64,000 nucleotides of DNA from VHCN01 sp964589935 (lineage in GTDB: Bacteria > Verrucomicrobiota > Verrucomicrobiia > Limisphaerales > VHCN01). The number at the start of each line of letters is the position of its first letter. The first letter of the stretch is position 1. The stretch spans positions 1 through 64,000 of the forward strand of contig CAZPVD010000016.1 of NCBI GenBank assembly GCA_964589935.1, written 5' to 3'. The translations under genes were made by a program, and so were the position numbers. The notes under the pieces were generated by a model. The model searched no databases and was not told the DNA's origin. It was given only the letters and a program-made list of their open reading frames with translations. Positions 8,278-15,893 of this stretch are shown here, one piece after another.

Positions 8278-9396
8278 CTACAAATGCGTCGGCCCCTCGC
8301 CGTCGCCGCGTGTGAGGTGAAAGCACGGCTGGTGCTCCACAAACGGCGCGAGGCGCGCGGTGAGCTTGGGCGCCGAGGCGAAGATGAAATTCGACGGCCC
8401 CTCCAGCCAGCCCGCGCGCTCCAGCGCGTCGCGCCACGCGCTGTGCGACTGGTTCGAGACGAGCACGTCCACGCCGCGCTCCTCCAGCAGGCGCGTCGCC
8501 GCGTGCATTACGTCAAACTCCGTGCCGGCCAGCGCAAAGCAATCAATCACCGAGCCGAGCCGCGCATTGCCGAAGAATTTATGCCCGCGCATCGGCGTGT
8601 CGAGCGCGACGGCCCAGCCGACGATGTTGCCGCCACGGGAGACGACGAGACGGAGAAACTTTTCCGTCGCGCGCGGATACAGCCGGTTCAGCGCCGCGCG
8701 GTCGCGCACGGCGGCGAGTGAATAATTTGCATGCACCGCATCCCACAACGCATTCACTTCGTCACCAAATTCCGGGACGATCTGCCACGAGAGTTCGCCT
8801 GCGTTTTCAGGTGTTTTCGTGCGTGCGGCGTTAATGCATTTTGTGCCGAGCCAGCCGAGGCCGGTGATGGCGAGAAGGTTTGCCGCGAGTTTTCCGCCGC
8901 GCAATTTCGACGCGTAAGTGAAGTTGCGAAAGAACGCGGCCGGCAGCACGACGCGAAAATAAAATGGGACCTCGCACAGCGTCCAGCCCATCGCCTTGAG
9001 CATCTGCGGCAGCGGGCGGTCGAAGCCTCCCATGCCGAGGCAGTAGAGCAGCGGCTGGCGGCGCAGCGCGTGCATCATCAGTTGCAGGCCGACCTTGCCG
9101 AACTGCGCGTTCACGATGCCCTCGGAGATCGGCGAATACACGTAGCCCGTCGCGGCGACGGCGCCGTTGATCCAGAACGGCTGATGCTTGAGCACGTAGC
9201 CGCCGCGCACGGCGTCGCCATCGTTCGCGAGAAAGTATTCCTCGAAGAGCGTCTCGCCCGCGCATTGCGGCAGCCACGACGACTGCGGCTGCTCGGCGAA
9301 CTTGAAAATCTTCTCGCCGCCGTCACGCAGGCGCTGGTTGAAGGCCTTCACCGCGGCGACGCGGTCCGGCGTGTAAGGCTCAATGACAATGGGCAT
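8278..9396 (-). CDS. GNAT/FemAB-like acyltransferase, last gene of the FkbH-ACP cassette
   Basis: This 372-residue protein looks like a two-lobed GNAT-fold acyltransferase. The N-terminal half holds GGYVLKHQPFWINGAVAATG and the second half NIVGWAVALDTPMRG with MHAATRLLEERGVDVLVSNQS, a typical GNAT strand-helix pattern. It is cytosolic, with no signal peptide. Related proteins sit in polysaccharide and lipid-modification loci. Here it is the fifth gene of a tightly spaced minus-strand set (29 nt after the deacetylase), so it is a candidate for the enzyme that moves the ACP-bound acyl group onto a free amine. Donor and acceptor are not known. Confidence 0.62.
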   Translation of the reverse strand: MPIVIEPYTPDRVAAVKAFNQRLRDGGEKIFKFAEQPQSSWLPQCAGETLFEEYFLANDGDAVRGGYVLKHQPFWINGAVAATGYVYSPISEGIVNAQFGKVGLQLMMHALRRQPLLYCLGMGGFDRPLPQMLKAMGWTLCEVPFYFRVVLPAAFFRNFTYASKLRGGKLAANLLAITGLGWLGTKCINAARTKTPENAGELSWQIVPEFGDEVNALWDAVHANYSLAAVRDRAALNRLYPRATEKFLRLVVSRGGNIVGWAVALDTPMRGHKFFGNARLGSVIDCFALAGTEFDVMHAATRLLEERGVDVLVSNQSHSAWRDALERAGWLEGPSNFIFASAPKLTARLAPFVEHQPCFHLTRGDGEGPTHL

Positions 9397-9425
9397 GTGA
9401 AGTGTTCAAGCCAGCCGTGCAATGC

Positions 9426-10364
9426 TCACGTCGTTCCAACAAAAATCTTGTGCCACAACCAGCGGCGTTCGAGTTTCGCGCGCTCGGACGGCGTGAGCGC
9501 ATGAACGCCGCCGCGCGCTTTCGCAATGTAATCGAGCAGTTCGGTGACGGGCACGAACCAGCCGTTCTTCCTGCCGAGCCGTTCGATGAGCGACTGGAAG
9601 CGCGCGTGCAGTTTGCCGTCGCGGAAAAATCCCTTCGCGAAATGCGTATACATGATGCAGCAGCCGCCTTCGGCTTCGAGCCGGTCCTGATTCGCCTCGG
9701 TGATGGTTTTCACGAACGGCTCGATGCGTCCACCCTCGCTCGACGCGTAAAACGCGTTCGCAAACGGCCGCGATGCATCCGAGTAAGGCATCCACGGGCA
9801 GCACTTGAGTGTGTTGATTTCGCCAAAGACGAAGTTGCGCACATAGCGGATGTGCGCCTTGCACAAGTCGCCCCAAAAAAACTCGTCACCCTCGACATGG
9901 CCGCGGAACCAGCCCTTGCCCGCGCCGCGCGTGAGCAGGTTGTAAAACGCGCGGTTGAATCCGGTGACGCGGTTTTCGCCCCAGTAAATGCCCTCCTGGC
10001 AGATCGTGTGGTTCGCCATCGAGCGCGGATAATCGCCGAACAATTCCTTGAAACGCTCCAGACCGCGCCGCGTTTGTTCGCGCTTCGAGCTGTGAAACGT
10101 CGCGTTGTGCCAGCCGATTTCGACGCCGCGTTTCTTCAATTCAAGCAACAATTTCAAATAAGCCGGATCGTCGCATGTCAATCCACCGACGACCGCGGGC
10201 GGCTCGGTGCCGGGCAGCGTCCAGACGGATTTCGTGGTGCGGATGCCGTTGGCGAGCAGATGGTCATAGACGGGCTTGAGATTTTCCACTGTGCCCGCGT
10301 CAGTGTCGTCGAAGACCGAGAAGGCGAATGTCTTGCCGTCGGGCCAGGGAATGCGCGGCGTCAT
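9426..10364 (-). CDS. Polysaccharide deacetylase-like (NodB-fold) protein
   Basis: The 312-residue protein has a NodB-type core. Motif 1 is FDDTD (residues 18-22), where the two aspartates correspond to the catalytic base and metal ligand, and motif 2 is EIGWHNATFHS (about 102), giving the pair of histidine metal ligands. A later MYTHFAKG segment carries a further conserved His. There is no signal peptide, so it would act in the cytoplasm on a nucleotide- or lipid-linked sugar rather than on a finished polymer. It begins 7 nt after the MaoC-like gene. Removal of an N-acetyl group to expose an amine is the likely chemistry. Confidence 0.75.
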   Translation of the reverse strand: MTPRIPWPDGKTFAFSVFDDTDAGTVENLKPVYDHLLANGIRTTKSVWTLPGTEPPAVVGGLTCDDPAYLKLLLELKKRGVEIGWHNATFHSSKREQTRRGLERFKELFGDYPRSMANHTICQEGIYWGENRVTGFNRAFYNLLTRGAGKGWFRGHVEGDEFFWGDLCKAHIRYVRNFVFGEINTLKCCPWMPYSDASRPFANAFYASSEGGRIEPFVKTITEANQDRLEAEGGCCIMYTHFAKGFFRDGKLHARFQSLIERLGRKNGWFVPVTELLDYIAKARGGVHALTPSERAKLERRWLWHKIFVGTT

Positions 10365-10371
10365 GCGTTCT

Positions 10372-11289
10372 TCAAGGCTTCACCGCCGCGCCGTGGACGC
10401 GCGCGTGGACCTTGCCGAGCGCGAACACCGCCTTTGTCGAGAGGTCGCTGATGATCATCTGTTCGAGCAGAGTCTGCGTGCTCGCGGACTTGAACGCGAC
10501 CGCGCCCTTCATGCGGCAGCATTCGCCGAGCGGCGGCGGCCGCTTGAACTCGGCCTCGAGGTTCGCGCACGTCGCGCGCCGGCCCGGCATCAGCATGCCC
10601 ATCACGGTCGTGAATAACGGCGCAAGCAGCAGTGGGCGCGCATCGAACGTCTCCACCCATTCCGGCCACAGCGGCGCGTGCGATGGCGCGCCGAGCATCA
10701 CCATCTCGTAGAGCGCGCGCAACGCTTCGCGCGTGAAGTTGAAGTCGAACGCGGACGTGTGGCCTTTTTCGATCTGGTCAAACTCCCACGTCTGCTCGAC
10801 GAGCGGCTGTGTCTGCATCCGCACGTCGCCGCTGGCTTCGCCGTCATCGTAGGCCAGCTCGTTTGTGTCGAGACCTGGCGGCGCGTGGCCGAGCACGCCC
10901 GAACCTGTTGTCACGGCGACACCAGTGTTGCGATTGCGGATTTCAAATTCCATCTCCATGCGGCCCGGCCCGCCGAGCGAGGGATACACGAGCGGCGTGA
11001 GTTCGAGCGGATCGCCCGCAAAGACCGGCTGGTTGAAATTCGCGAGCAACTTCTCGAACGCCATCCGCCGCGGCAGCACGCTGCGCCATTTGAGAATACT
11101 GAAGAAAAACAGCGGCTGCACGCCCCACGCGATGATGTCGCCGTAAGTGGAAGTCTTTGCGAAGTCGCGGTTCGTGTGCAGCGAGCTGTAATCGCCGAAC
11201 ACCACGGGGTAGCGCCGCATCATCTCCGGCGTCACCGTGAAGCGCACCGGTTCGAGGATGACCTGCGTTGGCGGGCGCGCGTCACTCAT
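10372..11289 (-). CDS. MaoC-like double-hotdog dehydratase
   Basis: This 305-residue protein resembles tandem hotdog hydratase/dehydratases. The hydratase-2 motif is visible in FGDYSSLHTNRDFAK (residues 31-45), with Asp and His in the D(x4)H spacing, followed by GDIIAWG. The second half would be a degenerate hotdog (ADLEAEF/STQTLLEQMI region). Such enzymes add or remove water on acyl-CoA or acyl-ACP. Its ATG overlaps the fkbH stop in an ATGA arrangement (11286-11289), which implies coupled translation and action in the same acyl-ACP pathway. Substrate unknown. Confidence 0.72.
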   Translation of the reverse strand: MSDARPPTQVILEPVRFTVTPEMMRRYPVVFGDYSSLHTNRDFAKTSTYGDIIAWGVQPLFFFSILKWRSVLPRRMAFEKLLANFNQPVFAGDPLELTPLVYPSLGGPGRMEMEFEIRNRNTGVAVTTGSGVLGHAPPGLDTNELAYDDGEASGDVRMQTQPLVEQTWEFDQIEKGHTSAFDFNFTREALRALYEMVMLGAPSHAPLWPEWVETFDARPLLLAPLFTTVMGMLMPGRRATCANLEAEFKRPPPLGECCRMKGAVAFKSASTQTLLEQMIISDLSTKAVFALGKVHARVHGAAVKP

Positions 11290-12971
11290 GGGCTATGAGT
11301 CGAAATCTCCACGCACTCAGGCTGCGCGTAGCCGTCTGCGACGCGATGCGTGAAGTGGGTTCCATCCGCACATTCAAACCCGGAACGCTGCCAGAATTCC
11401 AGCACGGGTTTGTTTTTGGGTGTCGGCAAATACTCCGCGCACACTTCAGCGGCACGAAGCTCCTTCGCGCGCGCGACAAGCCACGCGACCATTGTTTCCT
11501 CGACCTTGCGGCCAAGCACTCGGCAACTCAGCAGAAAATCCACGACATGCGCGGTGCCGCCGCGCACGTCAAGGCTCGCAAGCCCCGTCAGCCCGGCATC
11601 GCCGAACCTGTCCGCGACGCGGAAGGTCCACACCGCGCGGCCCGGCTGTTTCGCCCACCCGTCAAGTTCCGGTTCGGTCAAACGACGCGTGGCGAGGTTG
11701 AACTGGTTCGTCTTGTTCAGCAGTTGCGCCGCGCGTTTCAAATTCGCCGGAGAAAGCAGCTCAATCGTGACTTTGATGCCGAGACTTTTGAGCCATTCGT
11801 CGAGCGAGCCGGCCTGCTTTTTCAAGTCCGCACGCTGCCGTTCGCTCACGTATGACGACGTGCGCGCAGCGTCCTCGCGGCTCACGGCGGGCGCGTCGAA
11901 GCAGCGCAGCGCCTGCAGCGCGCTGACGTAGAGCAGCGGACTTTCGGGCCACTCGGGCACGAGCACATCGGGCAGCGCCTCGCGCACACGCGCTCGCTCG
12001 ACGGGATTGTCATCAATGAACACGGCGGACTGAAGGCCAAGGTTCAACTCTGCGACGAGGTTGGCGATGTTTTGCGCCTTGTCGCTCCAGTTGATGCGCC
12101 AGCCGGCGAAATCCGAGTCGCGCAGAAGCATCTCTGAGTTCGAGCGAATGGCCGTCAGCGCGGTGGCCTCGTCGTTCTTGCTCACGATACCCAGCACGAT
12201 GCCGCGCCGGGTGAGCGCCTTGAGCGCGCGCTGAAAATCCTGAAACGCCTCGCCTGCCGGGTCGTGTCCGCCGAGCTGCACGTTTTCCCAGCCCACGTCG
12301 CCCACGATGCCGCCCCAGAGCGTGTCGTCGAGGTCGAGCACGATGAGCTTGCGCGCCTCGCCGCGCAGCCCGCGGATCGCCGCCTTCACGTCCGCGACGG
12401 CGGCGAGAAAGACCTCGTTGCCGAACGGAATCTTCGCCTGATACCACAGCTTCGGCGCGCTCGCGTTGCGTCCGGCGGGCGTGAGCCAGCGCTGCGCGTC
12501 GAGGGCGAAGGCGTTTGCCACCGCGTCGAGATTTTGGGCGAGGCGCAGATTCATCGCGAGCAGCGCGCGTGCGACGCCGTTTGCCCGCAAGTCCACCATC
12601 CCCAGCCCGCGTTGAGTGGCGTCGAGCGTCCACGTCACGACGAAGATCGCCTTCAACCGCTGTGCCGCGCCGTGCACGGCGGCGGTGAAGGCGTCCACTT
12701 CCGCGAGCAGTTGTTCCTCGGCGACGGGCTGGTGTTCGAGCACGAGCGCGAAGGACGGGATGACTTTTTCCGGCCGCGTCCACACGAGCGCGAAGTCCGG
12801 CTCCTGCCGCCATTCGGGCGCGGTGAAGTTCGTCAGCGCGGGGATGACCTGCCCGAAGTCGCCGTGCAGCGCGTCGAGCGCGGGCGCGTCCTCGTCGTTC
12901 TCCAGATAGCCCGCGAAGTTGGAGACGTTGAAGTCCGAAACCAGCAGGCAGCGAAGGTTGCGGTCAGCCAT
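11286..12971 (-). CDS. FkbH-like HAD-IIIC enzyme (glyceryl-ACP synthase family)
   Basis: The 561-residue, three-part protein comprises an N-terminal SGNH-like region (1-200), a HAD core with VLDLDDTLWGG (about 225-235) and FIDDNPVERARV (about 318), and a C-terminal GNAT-like region (about 400-555) with FLLSCRVLGRKVEETM. FkbH proteins take 1,3-bisphosphoglycerate, dephosphorylate it and load glyceryl onto an acyl carrier protein, as in tetronate and methoxymalonyl pathways. The chosen ATG at 12971 overlaps the acp stop by 8 nt; an upstream in-frame start at 13001 would run deeper into acp. Partner ACP directly upstream makes the assignment strong. No ketosynthase or FkbG/I/K genes are nearby. 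Confidence 0.88.
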   Translation of the reverse strand: MADRNLRCLLVSDFNVSNFAGYLENDEDAPALDALHGDFGQVIPALTNFTAPEWRQEPDFALVWTRPEKVIPSFALVLEHQPVAEEQLLAEVDAFTAAVHGAAQRLKAIFVVTWTLDATQRGLGMVDLRANGVARALLAMNLRLAQNLDAVANAFALDAQRWLTPAGRNASAPKLWYQAKIPFGNEVFLAAVADVKAAIRGLRGEARKLIVLDLDDTLWGGIVGDVGWENVQLGGHDPAGEAFQDFQRALKALTRRGIVLGIVSKNDEATALTAIRSNSEMLLRDSDFAGWRINWSDKAQNIANLVAELNLGLQSAVFIDDNPVERARVREALPDVLVPEWPESPLLYVSALQALRCFDAPAVSREDAARTSSYVSERQRADLKKQAGSLDEWLKSLGIKVTIELLSPANLKRAAQLLNKTNQFNLATRRLTEPELDGWAKQPGRAVWTFRVADRFGDAGLTGLASLDVRGGTAHVVDFLLSCRVLGRKVEETMVAWLVARAKELRAAEVCAEYLPTPKNKPVLEFWQRSGFECADGTHFTHRVADGYAQPECVEISTHSP

Positions 12972-13275
12972 TCTGCTTTTTGGCGATGAGGCCGTGGACA
13001 AAATCGGCGTAGCTGCCGAGCGTGCGGAACTGTTCGCCCGCCGCGGCCGCGCCGTCCTCCGCGAGCGTCACGCTGACGCCGAGCGCGGCCTCGATTTTTT
13101 GCTCGGTATTGAAGAGGAGGTTGACGAGGCCGAGCGAGTCGAGCCGCGCGCCCTCGCCGGTGAGGATGGTGGCGGGCGACTTGTCGAGCCGCCTGGCGCG
13201 CGGGAGTTGCGCGTTGACCTCGTCCACGGCGGCGAACACCAGCTCGGTGACGCGGGCTTTGTCCACTGAGTTCAT
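12964..13275 (-). CDS. Acyl carrier protein
   Basis: This 103-residue carrier protein starts MNSVDKARVTELV. The 4'-phosphopantetheine serine lies in ARLDSLGLVNLLF (about residue 49), the DSL motif typical of ACPs. I chose the ATG at 13275; an in-frame extension to 13386 adds a basic, unlikely N-terminus. It is the first gene of the minus-strand cassette and overlaps fkbH by 8 nt. It is therefore presumably the dedicated carrier for the FkbH product, not the fatty-acid ACP, whose DSLD motif is more acidic. Confidence 0.87.
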   Translation of the reverse strand: MNSVDKARVTELVFAAVDEVNAQLPRARRLDKSPATILTGEGARLDSLGLVNLLFNTEQKIEAALGVSVTLAEDGAAAAGEQFRTLGSYADFVHGLIAKKQNG

Positions 13276-13457
13276 CGCGGAATTGACGGCGAAATTTCGC
13301 GCGAACTGTCTCACGGGCGGAAATCGGGTGTCAAGGTTCGCCGGTTTGCGGCCGCGCTCCAGTCGCGGGGCTTGCTTGCGCTTCAACCGGTGTTAAGGTG
13401 AGTCGCACGCCGCATCAGCCGCGCTAGAGTGGATGGTCCGGTTCAACGAAACAAATT

Positions 13458-13889
13458 ATGGAAACCACGACAACACTCGAACCCGCCGCCCCCGCGGTCA
13501 ACGAAGCCTTCACGCAGAAGACCCGCGAGCTGTGCGCCGCGCTCATCGAGCGGCCCGACTTCGCCGAGCTGCGCCGCAAGGTGGACGCCTTCATGAACGA
13601 CGAATCCGCCAAGTTCCAATACCAGATGTTGAGCGAGCGCAGCTCGATGCTGCAAATGAAGCAGAACTCCGGCATGCCCATCTCGCCGGAGGAACTGGGC
13701 CAGTTCGAGGCGCTGCGCGAAGGCGTGATGAAGAGCACCGTCGCGATGGAATTCCTCGACGCGCAGCAGGAGATCGGGCGCATCCAGGACCAGCTCCTCG
13801 GCTACATCCAAAAGACGCTCGAACTGGGCCGCGTGCCCACGCAGCAGGACTTCGACAGTTGCTGCTCCTCAAGCTGCGGGTGCCACTAA
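13458..13889 (+). CDS. YlbF/YmcA-family protein with cysteine-rich tail
   Basis: The 143-residue all-helical protein resembles the YlbF/YmcA (Com_YlbF) family, with amphipathic helices from about residue 15 to 125 (TQKTRELCAALIERPDF; MEFLDAQQEIGRIQDQLLGY). In Bacillus, YlbF-YmcA-YaaT form a complex that binds Fe-S clusters and affects RNase Y and phosphorelay signalling. This copy ends in a compact thiol cluster, DSCCSSSCGCH, that could bind metal or an Fe-S centre. It is divergent from the acp operon, with 182 bp between the two starts that should hold both promoters. Confidence 0.75.
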   Translation: METTTTLEPAAPAVNEAFTQKTRELCAALIERPDFAELRRKVDAFMNDESAKFQYQMLSERSSMLQMKQNSGMPISPEELGQFEALREGVMKSTVAMEFLDAQQEIGRIQDQLLGYIQKTLELGRVPTQQDFDSCCSSSCGCH

Positions 13890-13955
13890 GCCCAATTGCT
13901 CGTCATCCTGTAAAATCGCAGCGACTTTTTGTTCGATCCTAGCGATGATTATATC

Positions 13956-14344
13956 TCAACGCTCTGAAAAGCCCTGAGTCTTGTAGCTGAGGTCGTTGTT
14001 GCCATCGATCAGAAATACAAGTTGTCCTTGAAATGGCTTGGGAAACGCCTTGGTCAAATCCAGTGTCTTCTCGAACTTATCCCCCTTGGCCGTCTTCCAA
14101 CTCACGGTCCACTTGTCCGCATAGGGATATTTGAATGGCCCAGCGATGCTTTTCCTCGCCCCAGAACTCAAATAACCAGGTTCATCCAAAAACCTTTCGC
14201 GGATATCACCGTGGAATCCGTTATCGGCTCCTGACCTGTGTTTTTGACCGTTACGTAATAATTGTATCCCGTCAACAAGTCGGTTGCACAGCCGGTTGAG
14301 ATGGCGAGAACAATAACGAATCCGTAAATCCAAAGTGCTTTCAT
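13956..14344 (-). pseudogene. Frameshifted lipoprotein gene
   Basis: From the ATG at 14344 the sequence encodes a lipoprotein signal (MKALWIYGFVIVLAISTGC, lipobox ISTGC) and then a beta-rich segment, NYYVTVKNTGQEPITDSTV. The frame closes at 14168. In the next frame the same protein evidently continues as EPGYLSSGARKSIAGPFKYP down to the stop at 13956. Adding one T in the T5 tract at about 14184 restores one frame of roughly 128 residues. The break is either a real mutation or a homopolymer sequencing error. Function unknown; an outer-membrane or periplasmic anchor is expected. Base composition is below that of the neighbours. Confidence 0.65.
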
Positions 14345-14475
14345 CACCATCTGGTCGTTAGCACTGCTGTGTGCCCGGTCAAGCTGATTTTGCTTTCCTT
14401 TCGCGAGCACGCCGAATTGTCTCTGTCGCGCTTTCGTTTTGCCTGCGCGCGCGAACGCCTTCACTATCCGCCGCG

Positions 14476-15381
14476 ATGAAACCTTACTGGAGCGGTGTCT
14501 TCCCCGCCGTCACAACGCAATTCAAGAAGGACCAATCCTTCGACCTGCCCGCGACGGCGCGGCACATTGAGGCGCTCGTCGAAAGCGGCGTCAGCGGCCT
14601 CATCATGTGCGGCTCGCTTGGTGAAAATCAGACGCTCGATCCCGACGAAAAGCGCGCCGTCGTGCGCTGCGCCGTCGAGACCGCACGCGGTCGAGTGCCA
14701 GTGTTGAGCGGCGTGGCGGAATCGAGCACGGCGGCGGCGATCCATTACGTGCGTGATGTGGCGCGAGCCGGCGCGAGCGGCGTGATGCTCATGCCGCCGA
14801 TGAGCTACAAGGGCGACCCGCGAGAGAGCATGACCTACCTGCGCGCGGTGGCGCGCGGCGGCGGGTTGCCGATCATGATTTACAACAACCCCATCAGCTA
14901 CGCGAACGACGTCACGCCCGCGATGTTCGCCGAGCTGGCGGACGAGAAAAAGTTCGTCGCGCTCAAGGAAAGTTCCGGCGACCCGCGCCGAATCACGGAG
15001 ATTCGCAACGCCGTCGGCGACCGCTACGCGATTTTCACCGGCGTGGATGATTTGCTGCTGGAAGCAAGCATCGTCGGCATTGACGGCTGGGTGGCGGGCA
15101 CGGGCATCGCTTTCCCGCGCGAGAACCAGCGGCTTTGGGAACTCACGCGCGCGGGCCGGTGGGACGAGGCGCGCACTTTGTATCGGTGGTTCCAGCCGCT
15201 GCTCAAGCTCGATACGCACGTCCACTTCGTGCAATATATCAAACTCTGCGAACAGGAAACCGGCCTTGGCTGCGAATGGGTTCGCGCGCCGCGCCTGCCG
15301 CTCGCGAGCGAGGAACGCAGGCGCGTGCTGAAAATCATCCGCGACGGAATCAGGAACCGGCCTCGACTGTCTAGGAAGTGA
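14476..15381 (+). CDS. Dihydrodipicolinate synthase family enzyme, probable hydroxyproline-pathway deaminase
   Basis: This 301-residue TIM-barrel class I aldolase/lyase begins MKPYWSGVFPAVTTQFKKDQ. The GSLGEN loop (about 47-52), the tyrosine in IMIYNNPISY (about 137) and the Schiff-base lysine in FVALKESSG (about 161) are all present. In hydroxyproline loci a DapA relative removes water and ammonia from 1-pyrroline-4-hydroxy-2-carboxylate to give 2-oxoglutarate semialdehyde. The 4-hydroxyproline epimerase, the enolase-superfamily enzyme and the DadA-like dehydrogenase downstream make that role the best guess. N-acetylneuraminate lyase was considered because a sialidase gene is close. The ATG at 14476 fits the family N-terminus. 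Confidence 0.78.
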   Translation: MKPYWSGVFPAVTTQFKKDQSFDLPATARHIEALVESGVSGLIMCGSLGENQTLDPDEKRAVVRCAVETARGRVPVLSGVAESSTAAAIHYVRDVARAGASGVMLMPPMSYKGDPRESMTYLRAVARGGGLPIMIYNNPISYANDVTPAMFAELADEKKFVALKESSGDPRRITEIRNAVGDRYAIFTGVDDLLLEASIVGIDGWVAGTGIAFPRENQRLWELTRAGRWDEARTLYRWFQPLLKLDTHVHFVQYIKLCEQETGLGCEWVRAPRLPLASEERRRVLKIIRDGIRNRPRLSRK

Positions 15382-15383
15382 AA

Positions 15384-15893
15384 ATGGGAACAGAGAACAG
15401 TCTCATCTATTGGATAATCGCTGATGAATTAGCAGGGATGCCGATGCCGTTCGTTCATCCAGAGCGCCGACTAAACATGGGTGGTGGCTTGAAGGAATTC
15501 GATGACGAGCTTGCCGAACTCCACGCAGCCGGCATTCGTGCAGTCGTCACTTTGCTGAATATTCCGAGCAATGAAACGCTGTTCAAACAGGCTGGCTTCT
15601 CATTTCTGTGCCTGCCGATTCCAGACGGGAAAGCGCCGACAATCGAACAGGTGAGTCGCTTCGTTGAATTCGTTGACGAGCAGAGAGCGGCCAAGACTGC
15701 CGTTGCAGTTCACTGCGAAGCTGGATTGGGACGCACCGGCACATTGCTCGCTGCGTATCTCATCGTGAAGGGCGACAAGCCGCAGGACGCGATTGCTCGC
15801 GTTCGTGCCGCCGAACCGGCAGCAATCGAAACCAGTGAACAGGTGAGATTCCTTTCTGAATTGCCTAGCAAGGTCGAGGAAACTAAACAATGA
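15384..15893 (+). CDS. Dual-specificity/tyrosine phosphatase-like protein
   Basis: The 169-residue cysteine phosphatase has the P-loop HCEAGLGRTG (about 112-121, the C(x5)R signature) and an upstream general-acid region, LPIPDGKAPT, with Asp at about residue 78. It resembles CDKN3/DSP-like bacterial phosphatases that act on phosphotyrosine, phosphoserine or phosphoinositide. The ATG is at 15384; a GTG at 15378 would overlap the preceding stop by 4 nt. Its stop overlaps the next start (ATGA at 15890). The gene is more AT-rich than both neighbours, so it looks like an insertion into the hydroxyproline operon that kept coupling. Confidence 0.8.
   Translation: MGTENSLIYWIIADELAGMPMPFVHPERRLNMGGGLKEFDDELAELHAAGIRAVVTLLNIPSNETLFKQAGFSFLCLPIPDGKAPTIEQVSRFVEFVDEQRAAKTAVAVHCEAGLGRTGTLLAAYLIVKGDKPQDAIARVRAAEPAAIETSEQVRFLSELPSKVEETKQ

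Noticed and set aside
14476..15381. N-acetylneuraminate lyase (NanA) next to a sialidase
   Set aside because: The family also contains hydroxyproline-pathway deaminases. The adjacent epimerase, DadA-like and enolase-superfamily genes make that assignment better; no NanE/NanK or sialic acid transporter is present.
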